Source: Sipunculus nudus (taxonomy: Eukaryota; Annelida; Sipuncula; Golfingiida; Sipunculidae). Taken from it: a stretch of DNA of 64,000 nt. The stretch covers positions 57,037,519-57,101,518 of the forward strand of contig CM049306.1 of assembly GCA_026874595.1 (NCBI GenBank), read 5' to 3'. Both the position numbers and the translations under genes were made by a program. The notes under the pieces are model-generated. The model saw only the letters and a list, made by a program, of their open reading frames with translations, was not told the DNA's origin and did not search any database. This document shows, piece by piece, positions 35,793 through 49,705 of this stretch. How positions within the stretch are numbered: position 1 is the first letter of the stretch; every line of letters starts with the position of its first letter.

Positions 35793-36003
35793 AAAATTGT
35801 GATTTAAAACTATATTCAAACATGTTCTACTTATTGGCTAATTCCACTGGCCAAATACTCTCTCCGTGAGTTATATCTTGCTTTTGATATTATTTTTTTT
35901 TTAGAAAATTGTGATTTAAAACTATATTCAAACATGTTCTACTGATTGTCTAATTCTTCAGGCCAAATACTCTCCCAGTGAGTTATATCTTGCTTTTGAT
36001 AAT
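35793..36003. repeat. Tandem duplication, 112-bp period
   Basis: Two units start at AAAATTGTGATTTAAAACTA (35793 and 35905). Both run through CAAACATGTTCTACT, GGCCAAATACTCTC and AGTTATATCTTGCTTTTGAT. Identity is high (roughly 90 percent by eye), so the duplication is fairly recent. Confidence 0.9.
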
Positions 36004-37156
36004 TTATTCATTATTTCAAATTAATTTCTAAATCATCTCAAAACCATTATCTTAATATCGTTTTCAAAGTGTTCATACGTTCCTGCGATTATGACAATGT
36101 AGCAATAGTTTTAAATTATTATCTTTGGTTAAACCTTCCTGATGACAATGATTACGACATTCTGACCAGCGCTTTTTACCAAAGGTTCATTTGTTGTGAG
36201 TACAATGCTGGTTACACACCTGTTGCCGTTATACCTCGTGGTAGGTGTTTGACTGTTATTTTGTGATGTACTGAGTGTGAGGCGAGTTGACAGTTCGCCT
36301 CGCACCAGGCCGAGCTGGTATCCCATGCTTACCCACACAGAACCAATGTGCCCGCCTCGCACGGTGAACCAGTGCATAGGTTGTGCATCCTAGTAATAGG
36401 AAAACCGTAATTAATCATACCACAGCCTCTTTCACTTTGGTTGTGTCTGAGCCACCAGAGTACAAGTACCCTCAAACCCCGTACATTATATCGAAACCCT
36501 GGAGAATCAATCAATTACGTTGTTACCATTACCTCAACATGCGATGCATATCCTTGTCGCGCGCACCTGTTTAGCACGGCTGAATAAAGCCGTGAAGTGG
36601 TGCAGGGGACGGGGAGGGGGGATTCAGGGGCAGCATGTAAGTAAGAATTACTGCCAGCCAATAAGCAAGCTATACGAGCTTGCTCAGCAACGACAGCTCA
36701 GCAGCCGACTGGAATGGGCCTGAACCTTCTTATGTGTCAGGAATGCGCTCATGACATCTGTCCATCAAAAGGTGGCCATACAAGCTGCAGATCTCGCAGA
36801 TGTTAACAGAGCAAGCGGGAAACAGCGTGCTGCAACCATCGCAGGAATTCCACTGTACGGGCAGTTTAACGTCGACAGTCTGCCGCAATAGGATCAATAG
36901 CTGACAATCGTACCTTCAGTAACATATATCTATATACTACAGAGACGTTTTGCAACAGGTCCATGGGATTAATATTTGATGGACGATGAAAGCATGAATC
37001 TTGTTGAGGATATAAACTATTTGCATTTTCTGCTGAGGTAGCTGAATTAACTAATTATGTATTGACTTCGAATTCATATTTGGTGCATATATCTTTATAA
37101 ATTACACGCCTTGATGCCACCGGGCTCCTAAGAGGGACGATAAACCTCATTTTCAG
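36004..37156. other. Region upstream of the first channel coding exon
   Basis: It holds several short open frames without motifs, including a 46-residue frame at 36751-36891 with fairly even codon use, and a short inverted repeat (CACGGCT/AGCCGTG, about 36577-36596). A plausible splice acceptor ends it at 37155-37156, so this stretch is probably intron between a 5' UTR exon and the coding exon. Confidence 0.4.
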
Positions 37157-37462
37157 GTCAAGAGGTTGTACTTCGTAATAAGATTAATAAGATGAACTCG
37201 GTTGACAGCGTAGTGAAAAGGGCGCCAGTCAAGAAGACTATATCTGGTCGAAAGTCGCGTGTCCGGCTACCGGAATGGGTTACCATGAACGTTGGAGGCA
37301 CCAAGTTTATGACTCGGCGTGAGCATTTCAAGGCCTTCCCAAACGCCCTTCTAGGACAGGAATTAACCCTTGATAGTCCACATTACAACCGTGTCTCACA
37401 AGAATTCATGTTTGACAGGAACCCGGAAATATTTGCTTGTATACTAGACTACTATCGTACCG
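37157..37462 (+). CDS. KCNC-like (Shaw): Shaw/Kv3-type voltage-gated K+ channel, first coding exon (N-terminus, T1 part 1)
   Basis: Coding starts at ATG 37192 and gives 90 residues plus one base. After a basic N-terminus of about 28 residues, the T1 (BTB) tetramerisation domain begins with WVTMNVGGTKF, followed by FPNALLG and EFMFDRNPEIFACILDYYRTG, all hallmarks of Kv channels. T1 assembles four subunits on the cytoplasmic side and sets subfamily specificity. The exon ends G|GTAAG at 37462 (phase 1) and joins in frame to the exon at 62435. A pyrimidine-rich acceptor (CTCATTTTCAG, ending 37156) suggests the exon starts at 37157, with a non-coding exon further upstream. The frame read past the donor to 37509 is intron. 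Confidence 0.93.
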
Positions 37463-38170
37463 GTAAGCCGCTTTTGACTCTAGCCTGTCGTTGTATAATG
37501 CATTTTTAACACTCGGCCAGTTAACTTTAACCAAGTGATCGTTTCTTTTCAACCATCTTCATTTATCAATATAATTAATTGCTTTAATATGTTGAAAATT
37601 AAGACAGAAGAAGAGATGTGCATTTTAGATGTGTTTTCTTGGCTTTCATCAGAGATTTTACTTGTATTACAAAACAGAACATATATTGATCTAAGAAAAC
37701 CTTAATATACTGTTTTCATATAAATAAGGGACTGTTTTACTAGTTTTGCCAAAATAACGTGCTCGATTGTTGCTAATATTAAGGGGAATATTTCTATATC
37801 TGACATGTTTTAAATTAAGATTATCTCTTGAACCTTTTATGAAAAAAGACAGTGTTCATCCCACGGTGCACAAGATTTCCCTTTGTTTATATCAACGTGA
37901 GGAAAAGGCCATCAATCGTAATTCAAAATCGTCCAGCAGAGACATTAAGCAGATCAGTAGAGCAAGAGGTTTGCAAATGAAAACAAAGATTGTATTGTTT
38001 ACATGCTAACAGCTATTGCGCAATCCACAGGTTGATTCACATGTTTTTTTCAGTTTGTCAACATAGGAACGTGTACTGTGTTTATTAACATATTGTAGGT
38101 AATCAAGCTCAAACATCCACTAGAGGGGCATTATAAGAAGTTTTTTGAGCAGATCTGCTCATGAATGCTT

Positions 38171-38564
38171 ATTTTGCTTCATATTCGCGGGGTTAAAATT
38201 TCGCGATTTTAACTTCTTCACTGTTTCGCAAGGGTTCCATTTTCGCGATCTCACAATAAAACAGACCTATACACAGAGTATAAACATTATTATGTGAATA
38301 AATTATCTCAAATAGTATGTGCCCAAAATCTTATTAACAAAAATAGTTTTCGTTAATGGCAAATAATTGGAAAGATCTAAAATCATGTTAAATATCAATC
38401 TTTGAACTTACGCGATCTGTTATAATTCATAATGTCAACCTTTTACTTTTCACCTTTGCCTGCGACGATGGGACCTCTTATTCACGAAGATTTAATTTTG
38501 GCGACAATTTCTTTTCGCGAATATGGCAAATTTTAAACACTCGCAAACAAATTAACAACCACAG
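38171..38564. mobile_element. Diverged copy of the TTCGCGA MITE
   Basis: Related to 9376-9796. It starts near CATATTCGCGGGG with TTTCGCGATTTT and TTTCGC(A/G)AGGGTT in the same order, and ends AACAACCACAG followed by TA at 38565. The left TIR has lost its outer bases (TTTTGCTTCATATTCGCG). It has no ORF. Confidence 0.72.
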
Positions 38565-38859
38565 TATGTATCCAAAGTAAGCCAGGAATGACATACGTTT
38601 TGTATATAAGGCAGGTGAATATATGGCTTTAAAAATATATATAATCTGTTCTACCTTGGGGTGCCCATTGAAAATTGACGATTATTCTCTGAAACTTATA
38701 TTTTATCGCACAATTTGACACTTCAGCTTATGAGGGGGCAAAGGCCCAATATAAGATATAAACCTGCATAACAAAATCAAACATATAAATTTGGCAACCT
38801 TTCGTTTCTTTTTAATCTGTTAGCCAAGTGACATGTCATGTGTAAGCAGCCTCACTTTG

Positions 38860-39125
38860 ACAGTTATTTTTTTAGAATATTTATGACACTCAACAACCAA
38901 CAGCAGCTTTTATGTGGTGTTTTTTATTGACCATGTGACCAGTGACCTTGGCCTTCATCAGATAGGTTGAGATGTTGTAAAAAGTAGACTGTTTTCTTAT
39001 ATATTGATTTTAATGAATTGCTTAAATATTTTACAAGGTATAGTTTTGGTTTCATTCTAGGTAATAAGATCTTTCTAGATCCGATCTGTGAGTTTAGGAA
39101 AACATCAACAAATTTCAATAGGCAC
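38860..39125. repeat. Dispersed repeat, first of an intronic pair
   Basis: It is collinear with 47130-47395 in the same orientation. Shared words include TTAGAATATTTATGACACT, GAGATGTTGTAA, TTTTCT(T/C)ATATATTGATTTT, TTTTGGTTTCAT and a final CTTCAATAG / TTTCAATAG. Identity is moderate. Confidence 0.7.
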
Positions 39126-39521
39126 CCTGCCGTTGAACATATACTACAGTCGTATTAAAGAAGAAATTGAATGTTGGGAATTTTCTAAACATCGTCCCTC
39201 TGAGAAGATGCTAGTTGATGTGAAATGTCGGTAAAGATATCAGGTGTAAATGATGAATTCCAGAAGATTAAGGTGAACCACACACTAATGATGTACAGCT
39301 GGTGTTCCATTAACTGTAGTCACAGCTAATTAATACACCGGCAACCCTTGATTGGCTATAATATCCCGAGCAAAAATAGACAGGACAGAACTAAAGGTAA
39401 AACAGTATACGTGAAAGAATAACACCTGGAGACGCTACTCTAGCACGTTTTCTAAACAAATAATTGTATACTTTTGCGTGAAAAAATAAAGTGGGATTAT
39501 TGTTAACTGGATTAACTGAAA

Positions 39522-39775
39522 AATTCCCTTACTTTGACTGTCCACGATCTAAATATTGCTAAAATCACCTCTAAATAAAGCTTAAAACAACTTTTCAATC
39601 TTCCTACTTGGTCGCTCATGCTGAAATTGTAAATATTCACCGGGTGAGCGCTCATATTGTTAATGTGACCATGAGTGGAAGCTGCCAAGTAGGAAGATTG
39701 AAAGTTGTTTTAAGCTTTATTTAGAGGTGTTTTTTTAGCATTGTTTAGATTTATTGGCAGTCAAAGTAACGGAAC
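39522..39775. mobile_element. Foldback palindrome with arms of about 100 bp
   Basis: The left arm runs TTCCCTTACTTTGACTG, then TGCTAAAA, CACCTCTAAATAAAGCTT, AAAACAACTTTTCAATC and TTCCTACTTGG. The right arm is its reverse complement, from CCAAGTAGGAAGATTGAAAG to CAGTCAAAGTAACGGAA. The inner 60 bp of the arms differ at only a few positions; the outer 40 bp are less alike. About 50 bp separate the arms. This is a foldback-type non-autonomous element. As the intron is transcribed, it would form a long RNA hairpin. Confidence 0.88.
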
Positions 39776-41375
39776 CATGTTCAATTAGTGGGACGGTTGG
39801 TCAGATAGGTGGCAGGAGGATGAGTCCAGTGATGCTTGTAATATCGCTCACACAGTGAATACGATGTGTCAAGTGCCTGCATGTGGCCCTTGTGGACTTT
39901 TTATCTACTTACATTAAAAATGCATGGCAATATATGAATGTACCAGGTGATGGAGGGATATGAAATCGGCAGTTGAATAACCAAACGTATTATTTAAATT
40001 GCAATATTTGGAAAGCCTTTTGGGTTTCACTTCATTTTGAGATTAAAATGGAGTTCCAAAGCAACAAAGCAGTCCGTCAACAAAGCTATTTAGCTTTCTG
40101 TTCGGTTATTTGCACCACGACGAGGAAAAGTGAATGGTATAAGGATATATATTTATGGATTTCCATACCCGTGATGTTTTTGGATTTTGTTACTGTGTAC
40201 ACCTGTTACTGGTCTTGACTGTGTCTTTTGACGTTTCTACACGCCTAATGGCCAGTTCCTGTTTACAGTACGAAGTTCCCCACCGTTCTTAAAACACTGT
40301 GTATACAGTGTTAATCTCCTAATGCTGACCGGGGCAGCCCGTCGTGATTTACACGAGTTGTTATGTGGGTTTGATAATAAGATACATGCAGCACTTTCCT
40401 TTCATGTTCAGTCCTGCGTGATCTCTATGAAATAAAATCATGTAAAAACCAGCACCATGTCATCCGTCATTACGCTCGTAAATTTCCCGGCATTCCTGTT
40501 CGACAGAATCCTTTAGACTGTTTGCTGATGGTTCTCATTTGTCCTACTGACATCAAAAGGCGACTGTCTTTTCATTTCTTATGAGTAGAGGAGGCTATTG
40601 AGTACGTATTACAGGTTCTCTGCAATTATCCATCCAGGAATCCCCGGGCAAATGATAGAACAGCAAAATATGTACCTAGGGAATATTTTTGTGGCTATCA
40701 AGAGGATGAACTTAAATTAACTAATGTCTGCTCAACTGAATTGTCAGAACATCCGTATATGTGTTCCTCTCTCTCTCGCGCTCTCTAATGTATATATATG
40801 TGCGTGTGTGTGTTTGTGTTCAAATGATTGGCAAATTAAAAAATTTCTGGACATGCTTTTATCAACCAATGACAATCAGACATGAAGTGGACACGAAACA
40901 TTTGATAAAATATTAGTGTATGATTAACGTATGGAAATATTTTCTGAAGAGGTGTCTTGACGGATGTGATTTGATAAGTTGCCATGCTTTTGACACTGCA
41001 TGATCTGGGAGCTGGCAAAGTCAAGAAATAATATCACTGGTGTTATGGGGTCAGTCCCTTGTTCTTGGTTACCTATGTTCCCAAGATTTTTGTTTTGTTT
41101 GCTGCATGTCTTTGGTGTACAGTAAAACACTGTGATTGTGTGAGGGAAAACGAAAATTCATTAAGAACCAAATGCAGAGTTTATTCAAAGAGGAACATAG
41201 GAGGAAATAAAATCATGAAAACTCTAGCATAGACTGTTGATTTAGGGGAAATTTAAATTGAAAATGCATGTCTAAAAATAAAATCAAAGTTTAATTGTTC
41301 CATGAATATCATTCATTGATTCCTTGTCACAAAAACATTCATGTGCATTTTCTTAAACTTACGATCAAAAATAGC

Positions 41376-41378
<3 letters not shown>

Positions 41379-41430
<52 letters not shown>
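41379..41430. repeat. (AT)n microsatellite
   Basis: An AT run of about 52 bp. Reading frames on both strands across it are artefacts. Confidence 0.97.
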
Positions 41431-41432
<2 letters not shown>

Positions 41433-44400
41433 GGGAAATCTAAGTACCAGGGAAGATTGGTACGCTCACGGTATTCTAAACTTTCGGACAAAGCGTATAT
41501 CACAGACCCATTAAGTTCAAAGGAAAAGGACATTTTCTAAGTATAATATCTGATGTCTAAGTGTATTCACTATGTCGGAATAAATCTGTATACTCCAAAC
41601 TTCTGAATATGTGTGTGTTTAAAATTACAATCTTACAATTGACTTTGGAATAAACAGTTTATAAACATATAAAAAGTATGAGAAGGTGTCTTTTATTCTT
41701 CGAGTGTTACAATACTTATAAAATATAAACCGTGTTTTAGGGTATTTACGAACAATATTGAACAAAGTCTATTATCCTCAAATGTCATTTCACATGACTG
41801 TAAGTGTAATTTAATACAGCAGCTGACCTATTGAGCCCGTTTACCAGTAGTTAGCAAGTAATTCAGCATTAGGGAAAAGAACCGGATCTCATCAGGTCTT
41901 ACAAGATGGTACGTGTCCGTTGAACAACTTGAACGTGTCAGATTAATGTTAAAAACGCACTACTTTGGAATGGCGCTGGAAAAAAGTCCTGTTTTAAAAA
42001 GTATGCGATCAATGTATGCTACACCCGAGTGAAAAGGTTAAACCTCCAAATGACGTTTGATGATTAATGAAGACCTGTGTATGCTTAGTGCCTGATAAGT
42101 AGGGCTTCTTTCTTATTACTTGGCTGCTAAAATGCCAGTCTTTATAGATTAATGCAGCAGTAGAAGTGATCCAAAGAATTCATCCACGAAATGTGAAGCG
42201 GGCCATTTCCTGCTCCAATTGGTCATACCACAAACGCTTGGATTGCTATTAGAATAAGTGTATATTTCGGTTAAATTTGTTACTTTTCTGGATCATTTAC
42301 TTATAACTATTATTTATATGACATTTTCCTAGCGTTTTTTACACCGTAGGGTCCATCTCTTTATTATTTATATAATATTTGAGATGGGCAGGCAAGGAGG
42401 CGCCCTGTTAAGTCCAACAGCAATGAGGATCAGGGTTAGTAATCACAGGATTCCCTCCGTATCAGCATTTTGACAGGAAGTTATTAATCTTTCTAGGTCT
42501 TTTTCTTTCTAATGATAACGATTCCTTTCACAAACAGCCAGGATAATATGCTGTCAGCAAGTGCTAAAATTTAGTGTCATTCTGTTACGAACGGACGACA
42601 GCCATGGCACTTCCATGGCGAGGACGCGCTTTCGGATTGTTTGATGGCAGGTCCGCACAGATATGAGTAATATGACCTACGGTCCTATTGGTCAATAATC
42701 ACGAGAAAATATAAATGAGAATTCACTGTAAATATTACCACAGATAAAGGCTATTCCTCTACAGTCACAGGTATATTAACATTAACATACCAACCGTACT
42801 GAAGACACAACGCATAGATGCTTAATATTGTTTATTTAGGCTTAAATAAAGAGGTAAACAACCACACGTATTGCAGAATCCTATATAAATTATAGTCCGT
42901 CACAGTACCCGTGTCCCCATGTTTTCTGGGATAATTTTACAAACATGTGAAGCAGTAAAAACATTTCTTGTCCAAAGGTTGTAGGAGCTCTTCCGCCAAC
43001 TGCCTGCGTAAAAAATAAAGCCATACCTTGAACTGAATTTGCATGAGACAAATAATCCGAAATATAACAAAACACGTTACAGCGACTTTTTAATCGCCAG
43101 AGAACTGATCATGAACAAGCCACACAAGCTGATGACGTTAGTCAATTGAAGGTGATGCGCGACCGATCATTGTTACGTCACTGTTGTCTAAGAAACGTCA
43201 AATGCAGCCATAGACATGTATTGGTTTTAGCCCAATGAAATGTTTAGCAAGCCGTGAGGTTTGCTTGGCGTGTGTCGATCATGGTCGAAGGGACACGCGT
43301 GTCATTTTTTTTTGGCTACGCACCAGTTCTTTGCCATATTTGAAAAGTCGCCATGCAACTTCACTAGCATGATCACTTTTCATGACCCTGTGATGCAAGC
43401 AGATTTGAACGTACTGTTAGAACAAAGGAAAAAAAACGCCGCATGTGGGACAAGGAAAGAGTACCGTGGAGGAATGTACCGTCTAGCAGGGCCGGGTAGA
43501 CGCCATCCACGGTCCATCAGCGTAAATAACGCAAAAGAGTAAATTACTATTACAAAATAGATACTATTTACATGATATATTACCACTTCACACAAAATCG
43601 GCAGAATATCTGTTAATCTACTTTAGGCCATAGGGCATTTTAAAGAATAATCTTAAAATAATTATTGCGAAAATGCATGCGGACAAGGGTTCTGGGATGG
43701 ACTATAGAATCTGAATTGCCCAGTAAACAGAAACTTGAGGAGGGGTATTTTGATTATTTGGTGCCAGAGAGATGTCTTGTTTAGGATAAAATAAAGATTC
43801 ATGGTAATGTATGCTATAAAATGTCAATGCTAACACGAAATGCAGTTATCAATCAACAATGGTTCAGCAAATCACGCACGTCTTTCAAATTTCACACGAA
43901 ACCTATTTTCGCATGTGCGTTTCACTAATCACATTAGGTGACATGGCTGTAGGACGCCTTCGTGCCTGCCTCAAATATTTAGTAAATAATAAAGAAATGC
44001 ACCATAAAGTGTGAAAAGCGCTAGGAAAATGTCAGATACGTAAATAAAGTTGTAAGGAAATGACCCAGAAAAGTAACACATTTAGCAGATAAATCTTCAC
44101 CAATAGCAATTCAAACGCCTGTGGCCATATATATATACTGGAGTCGCCGGCTACCCGGGATAAGCTCTGCGGTCGTTGTATAGCAGTTGATGATCGCTCG
44201 GTCGTATACACTTTACTTCTTCTGACGTCATATAGACGTCTAAGGTTGCTTTGCGACATCGATCACTTGTAACTATGGTATGTATGGTCCGAAAATAATG
44301 CTAAGCATCCAGCGAGCAATGTGCGATCTGTTGCTTAAATTATCCAATATACACGTTTTGCGCGTGTGTTCGCATTTACATAAGTTTCTAAACCCATTGG

Positions 44401-45884
44401 GGATAATTACAACTGGCACCCTTCATCTTTAAAAATACATTCCTGCGTTTACAGGCCGATGATGTATATAAAAGAAAATATATATTCTAAATAACTTACA
44501 AGGTTTGTGTTTAGTACGTTTGGGTGAATATAGAGCAATATTAATCGATGCGTCAGGATTCATATTGAGAACAAAAAATTTGAATTTGAATTTTGCTTAA
44601 ATTTGAATGTGTCGTTTCCGGTAAAATTCTATACCCAGCTCCTATATGAAAACGATTCCGAGGTAACGAAGAAAAATTTAATAATTGTCTGAGCGTGAAC
44701 AAAAATAAGACTATTAACCAGCAGATCTTGGAAACAAATTGGTTTCTACCCATTGCAACATGAAAAGAAGACTTTGAACTAAAGTTATATAGCATCGGAC
44801 GGAAATTCAACATTTAAACGTGCAAGTGGTGTTTACATTGGGGGAAAGGAAAGAATATTTTTCAATAATTTAGTGAAAAAGACTTTAGAAAAGGATACAC
44901 ACATTATCTCGATCTATCCGTGAGAGCCACGACATTAAAAGTTTTTTAGCAATGCACCCCGATTTCTCTCCCGCAATGCCTCTTTTTTTGTCTCAAACTA
45001 TACAGAAACGCAGGAATTATTTTAAAGCTAAAGAAGATTGACAGAGGACAAGTGTAATGGATATACTTGAACGTTCTTATAAACACATGGTAAATTTCGT
45101 TTTAATTTTATGTATATGTATTTGTTCTACCAGGGGATGGAAATGGACGAGATTTTATATTTATTTTATTCCCTGGATACTGTATTTTGATTACATTCTG
45201 GTCCCTACTGTTTGACAGTTTGCTTTTGTCTTTTATCTGATTCAGACATGTATTAAACTTTTTCCAAATCGCTTAGATGAGTAAGCTCAATGCGGACGTA
45301 TTTTTTAGCAGACACTGCGATAAACTTTGCTGGACAAAATCCGTAAAGAATATTTCCCTGGCGTCCACAGGGATTCTTTCAATGAATATTAAAATGAAAA
45401 TAGCCACCGGTCTTATCTGTATTGTCCCTCCAATGATAAATGGAGATTTGCAACGTTTACCTATATTTTTTTCTCTTGGTAAGTTGACCTTGTATGAGTA
45501 ATGCATGGTGTATTAAGCAATTCTGCTTGAGGTACCGTCTGCTGTGAATTCTGTAATCATGTTGTTATTTCTTCCACACTGTGTCGCAGTCAAATGTTTC
45601 TGTAAGATGCATCGGCACGCAGAATGATCACGTTAGATTGTAGCGCCTGCCCTTCCTGCTCATTAGGATGAACAATCCCTCCTGGTGAAGGTACCATGAA
45701 CCATGATGCCGAATATCTCAGACACAAATCGATGATAGTAGAAGTGCAAGCTGCATTGCAAACGAGTCTTAGCTTCTTGAATATTTAATATTCCATACCA
45801 GTCCAATGTCTATATAACAGACACTTCTGTCTTACACTTCTTTTTATAAAGGCAGTAAATGCAATGACTCGGGCCTTCCTAGAG

Positions 45885-45886
<2 letters not shown>

Positions 45887-45919
<33 letters not shown>
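45887..45919. repeat. (AT)n microsatellite
   Basis: An AT run of about 33 bp. Confidence 0.95.
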
Positions 45920-45923
<4 letters not shown>

Positions 45924-47129
45924 TTTATCTTAAGAAATATCGAGCTATCGGGTTTAAGCAACGAAACACTATAGGTCAATGGTTGAAAGGGCTAACGTAC
46001 ACTGACACTCCCGAAAAAAAAAAAACACCGTCGAGTATGGCGTGACGCAACAGGAAGACGCGCTGACGTTTGCTGTGGAAGGTTTACGAACTCAAGAGCA
46101 GCGGCAGCAGAGACAGAGAGAGCGCCAACCATTCTCTTCGCGATACTGTCTGACCCTCATATATACATCTCTCTCCCTGCATGCTCCATATACATTTATC
46201 AGCCGCTCATTAAATACTTAGGAAACCATCATAAACACATCTGAAGGGGTTATTTACTCAATATTAAAAAAAAACTGCACATTTTTTGTACATTTCCAAG
46301 GATCGGCGTTGTATTATTTTTAGCATTGATAATCTCTGTTATAATCTGTCATAAGATTTAAAAATGAAGCATCTATCAAGAGGGAGTACGAGATGTGACG
46401 TCGCTGAGAAGCATGAAAACATGTGCCAGCATAACCCCAGACGTTTAGTTGGTATTTTGGAATATCACCATTTCTTCTGACGTCATCGCCAAAATATGAT
46501 CGTAGAATCAAGTTTTAATGAATAAAAATAAATCTAAGACACTTGCGAACAATCCAAAGGTGATACTTTTGTTAATTTTATATATTGATTATGAGGTCAT
46601 ATTGATACTAGTGTCTGGTTCTATACGGTTGGTTGAATTCAAGGGCTGCGCATATATTATCGCCATGATATCACATGTCGCGAGCAATACACCCCGGCCA
46701 ACGCAATGGGTTGTGTCCGTCTGACGTCATCACAGAATACGTTCACAGAAAAAAAGTGTACAAGGTTGTTGAAATGGATAATCCATATTTCACTGTTATC
46801 ATTTTATTTGCTATTATTAGGAAATCATGCATAGTATTAACATATTGTGATGCCACCTATAATCGCCACGTTCTTTTGTTATGATGCTGGGCCCGAGAAG
46901 GTTAGTTTCAGTGCTTTAAACAAATAATCGTTTAAAAATAGGTGCATGGCAGGGGTACTGGGACCGAGTTTAGAGACCATAAGCCCTACACTATAGACTA
47001 AATTCAATTCCTGGCGAATATTTTTTTTTTAAATAAGATAAAAGAAAAGTGACAAAAACCAACATATTTTGCAACCTTCTGGCCCATGTTAATCCCAGCG
47101 ACATGGGTTCCCAGCCTCATATTGAGAGT

Positions 47130-47395
47130 AAACTATGTTAGAATATTTATGACACTAAATAGATGATCAGCAGCTTTAGATACAGTTCTTGGTGCATGTG
47201 TTCCGTGGCCTTGACTTTCATATATCGGGAAGAGATGTTGTAACCTATATAGACGGTTTTCTCATATATTGATTTTCGTGCATTTTGTCTGCAAGGTTTG
47301 GTTTTGGTTTCATATTATCTAATTAGGCCTATACAGATGACCTTTTAGAATTTTTTATGGTCAGTTTATGAGAATATTGCCAGACTTCAATAGTC
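47130..47395. repeat. Dispersed repeat, second of an intronic pair
   Basis: Partner of 38860-39125, 8.3 kb downstream in the same intron and the same orientation. The shared words are listed under that entry. No terminal repeats or ORF are visible. Confidence 0.7.
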
Positions 47396-48384
47396 ATGGC
47401 CATATGGAACAAACTGCAGTGTTCTCAAATCGAATATACCTCAATTCAGCTCCGTGCAGATATATATTTATCCAAAGCTGTCTTTTCACCTTGTATCCGG
47501 AATAAACTTTTAAACATAATTTGACTTGATTTAGAGCCTTTATATTACATGTTATTTTAAAGAAACCCTGCAGCGGACCTGCCATCGTCATGGCAACGTG
47601 TCCTTTTAAATAAAATATATGTTGAACGGGCTTCCATACAACCCGGCCTTTATGGGAATGTGAAAACGTGATATTTTTAATAGAACCATGCAAGGAGCCC
47701 TGAAACTGTGCAGCTGGAAATCTGAATATTGGTACTAAAGCTACACCATTTAGAGCGTCTGTCGGTGTTTCATTAGCCTGCTGGGGGCAGGTATATATAC
47801 TTCAGTGATAAAAGACCCATACAGACTGACGTCGCTGTGGCCGCTTGAGATGAAGTTGATTCAGTACCAGGTTCAGTCGTCTGTATGGCCACTGTTGGCC
47901 AGATCACACAGATAGTGGCGTTTCTGATATCGTCCCGCTTTAATGTACTCATGTTTATACTCCGTACAAGTAGCTCAACACCGAACCACAGTACTGGGGC
48001 ATAATGTTTGTTAATCGTAACAATATCACAAACAGCAAAACAGGCTCTCATACGGAGAGTGTATGGAGGTCTTATTGCCAGCTATAAACACAGCTGGACC
48101 AGCCACGCGCATCTTGACCAGGCCTGCCCTCCACAAACGGCCAGTACTGTTGAGAGATCAGACTGACACGATAAGAACGGAGTGCGGTTGAAAGTCGGAA
48201 CAGATTATATGAGTGCGTTATTTAACAAGGTACTAGACCAGTAGTAATCAGAACCGACTATGAAATTATAAAACGCAAACAGATCAAAATACAACGAAAA
48301 TAACAGTGACTGAAAAAGTAGTCACCAGCCATTATACCCTATTCAACAACAAGATCGATCTGATCGGATTTTAATAAACTCCCT

Positions 48385-48389
<5 letters not shown>

Positions 48390-48437
<48 letters not shown>
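48390..48437. repeat. (AT)n microsatellite
   Basis: An AT run of about 48 bp. Confidence 0.96.
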
Positions 48438-48439
<2 letters not shown>

Positions 48440-49401
48440 TAAGCTAAATTTCAGAAATATCATTCCATCTTTTACTTTATCTATCTTTTTTACTCTTCAA
48501 AAGTAAGGTTGAGTCAAATTAATCGGCCGCTTATTTAACTTTTCATTAGAAAATTGTTCTCGTCATTTTGTGTCGCGATATGCCATTTAGCAGATAGAGC
48601 GGTTTTCACTATATAGTTGTGATATTACTATGCTGTATGTTACGGTTAGCCACATTTTAAAGTGAGTGAATATGTTAAGCCAGGTGCTCGCACAATGTCT
48701 ACAGATGCCTCAGCAATGCAGGCATGACACCGGGTAATAAGTTAACCACTCGGATACCAAAGGTACTATTATATACCTGCTGGGGATGGTTCAAGCACCC
48801 GCAAGAAACCTTGAAAAAAGACCTGCTGTATAATAAGACGATTTTTCATCTCACCCAAAGGTCTTTGTGACATTCTACATAAGAAATTTGAGCGGCACCT
48901 GTGAATACTTTTGTGAAATAACAATATTTATAATAATGATGATAAGAATAATATGTAAAAAAAAATAATTATTATTATAAATAATAATTTGTGGAACAGG
49001 ACGCGGTCACTGACAGAGTGTTCCTCTGGCTTCTCCTTGGAGGACAACGGGTCTATTTGTCACCAAACTCTCTCAGGTAAGTCACCAAAGTCTCTCAGCC
49101 ACGTCAGGTATTGCTGCGGAAAACTCCATGTGGTGGGTTTGTCTGTTAATGCTATTGCACAAGAGGATATGAACTGATGTAGGTAAAATTGTGTCAAGGG
49201 TTAGGATGATAATCTAAGAACAATCTTATATTTTTGAGGTAAGCTGGAACAACTTGTTCGTGTTTTTAAAGGATTCTTTGTCATTGCCAATTTAGGAATT
49301 AAGTCTGTTAAGGAAGTCAGTCCTTGGTAATAGATCCGATTTTGCTTAAGCGATCAGAATTCACTCGTGATCAAAACATGGAACTGAAGAAATGTGGCAC
49401 A

Positions 49402-49503
<102 letters not shown>

Positions 49504-49664
49504 ACACATATAGATATCAGATTTTATTTCATTTTTATATCTTCTATGCACTTTATTTTCACTAAAAATTACAGAACATATGATTAATGGTTAATGTATT
49601 ATTTACAGCAGGTAACCCACCAACAAACACAATGAAACACTCACACACCCTAGCCCTCACACAC

Positions 49665-49667
<3 letters not shown>

Positions 49668-49701
<34 letters not shown>
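49668..49701. repeat. (AT)n microsatellite
   Basis: An AT run of about 34 bp preceded by a CA-rich segment. Confidence 0.94.

Positions 49702-49705
<4 letters not shown>

Noticed and set aside
36751-36891. 46-residue ORF with even codon use upstream of the channel exon
   Set aside because: Too short and without motif or a second copy; not annotated as a gene.
43261-43542. 93-residue plus ORF
   Set aside because: No ATG-supported start, no domain, no splice context.
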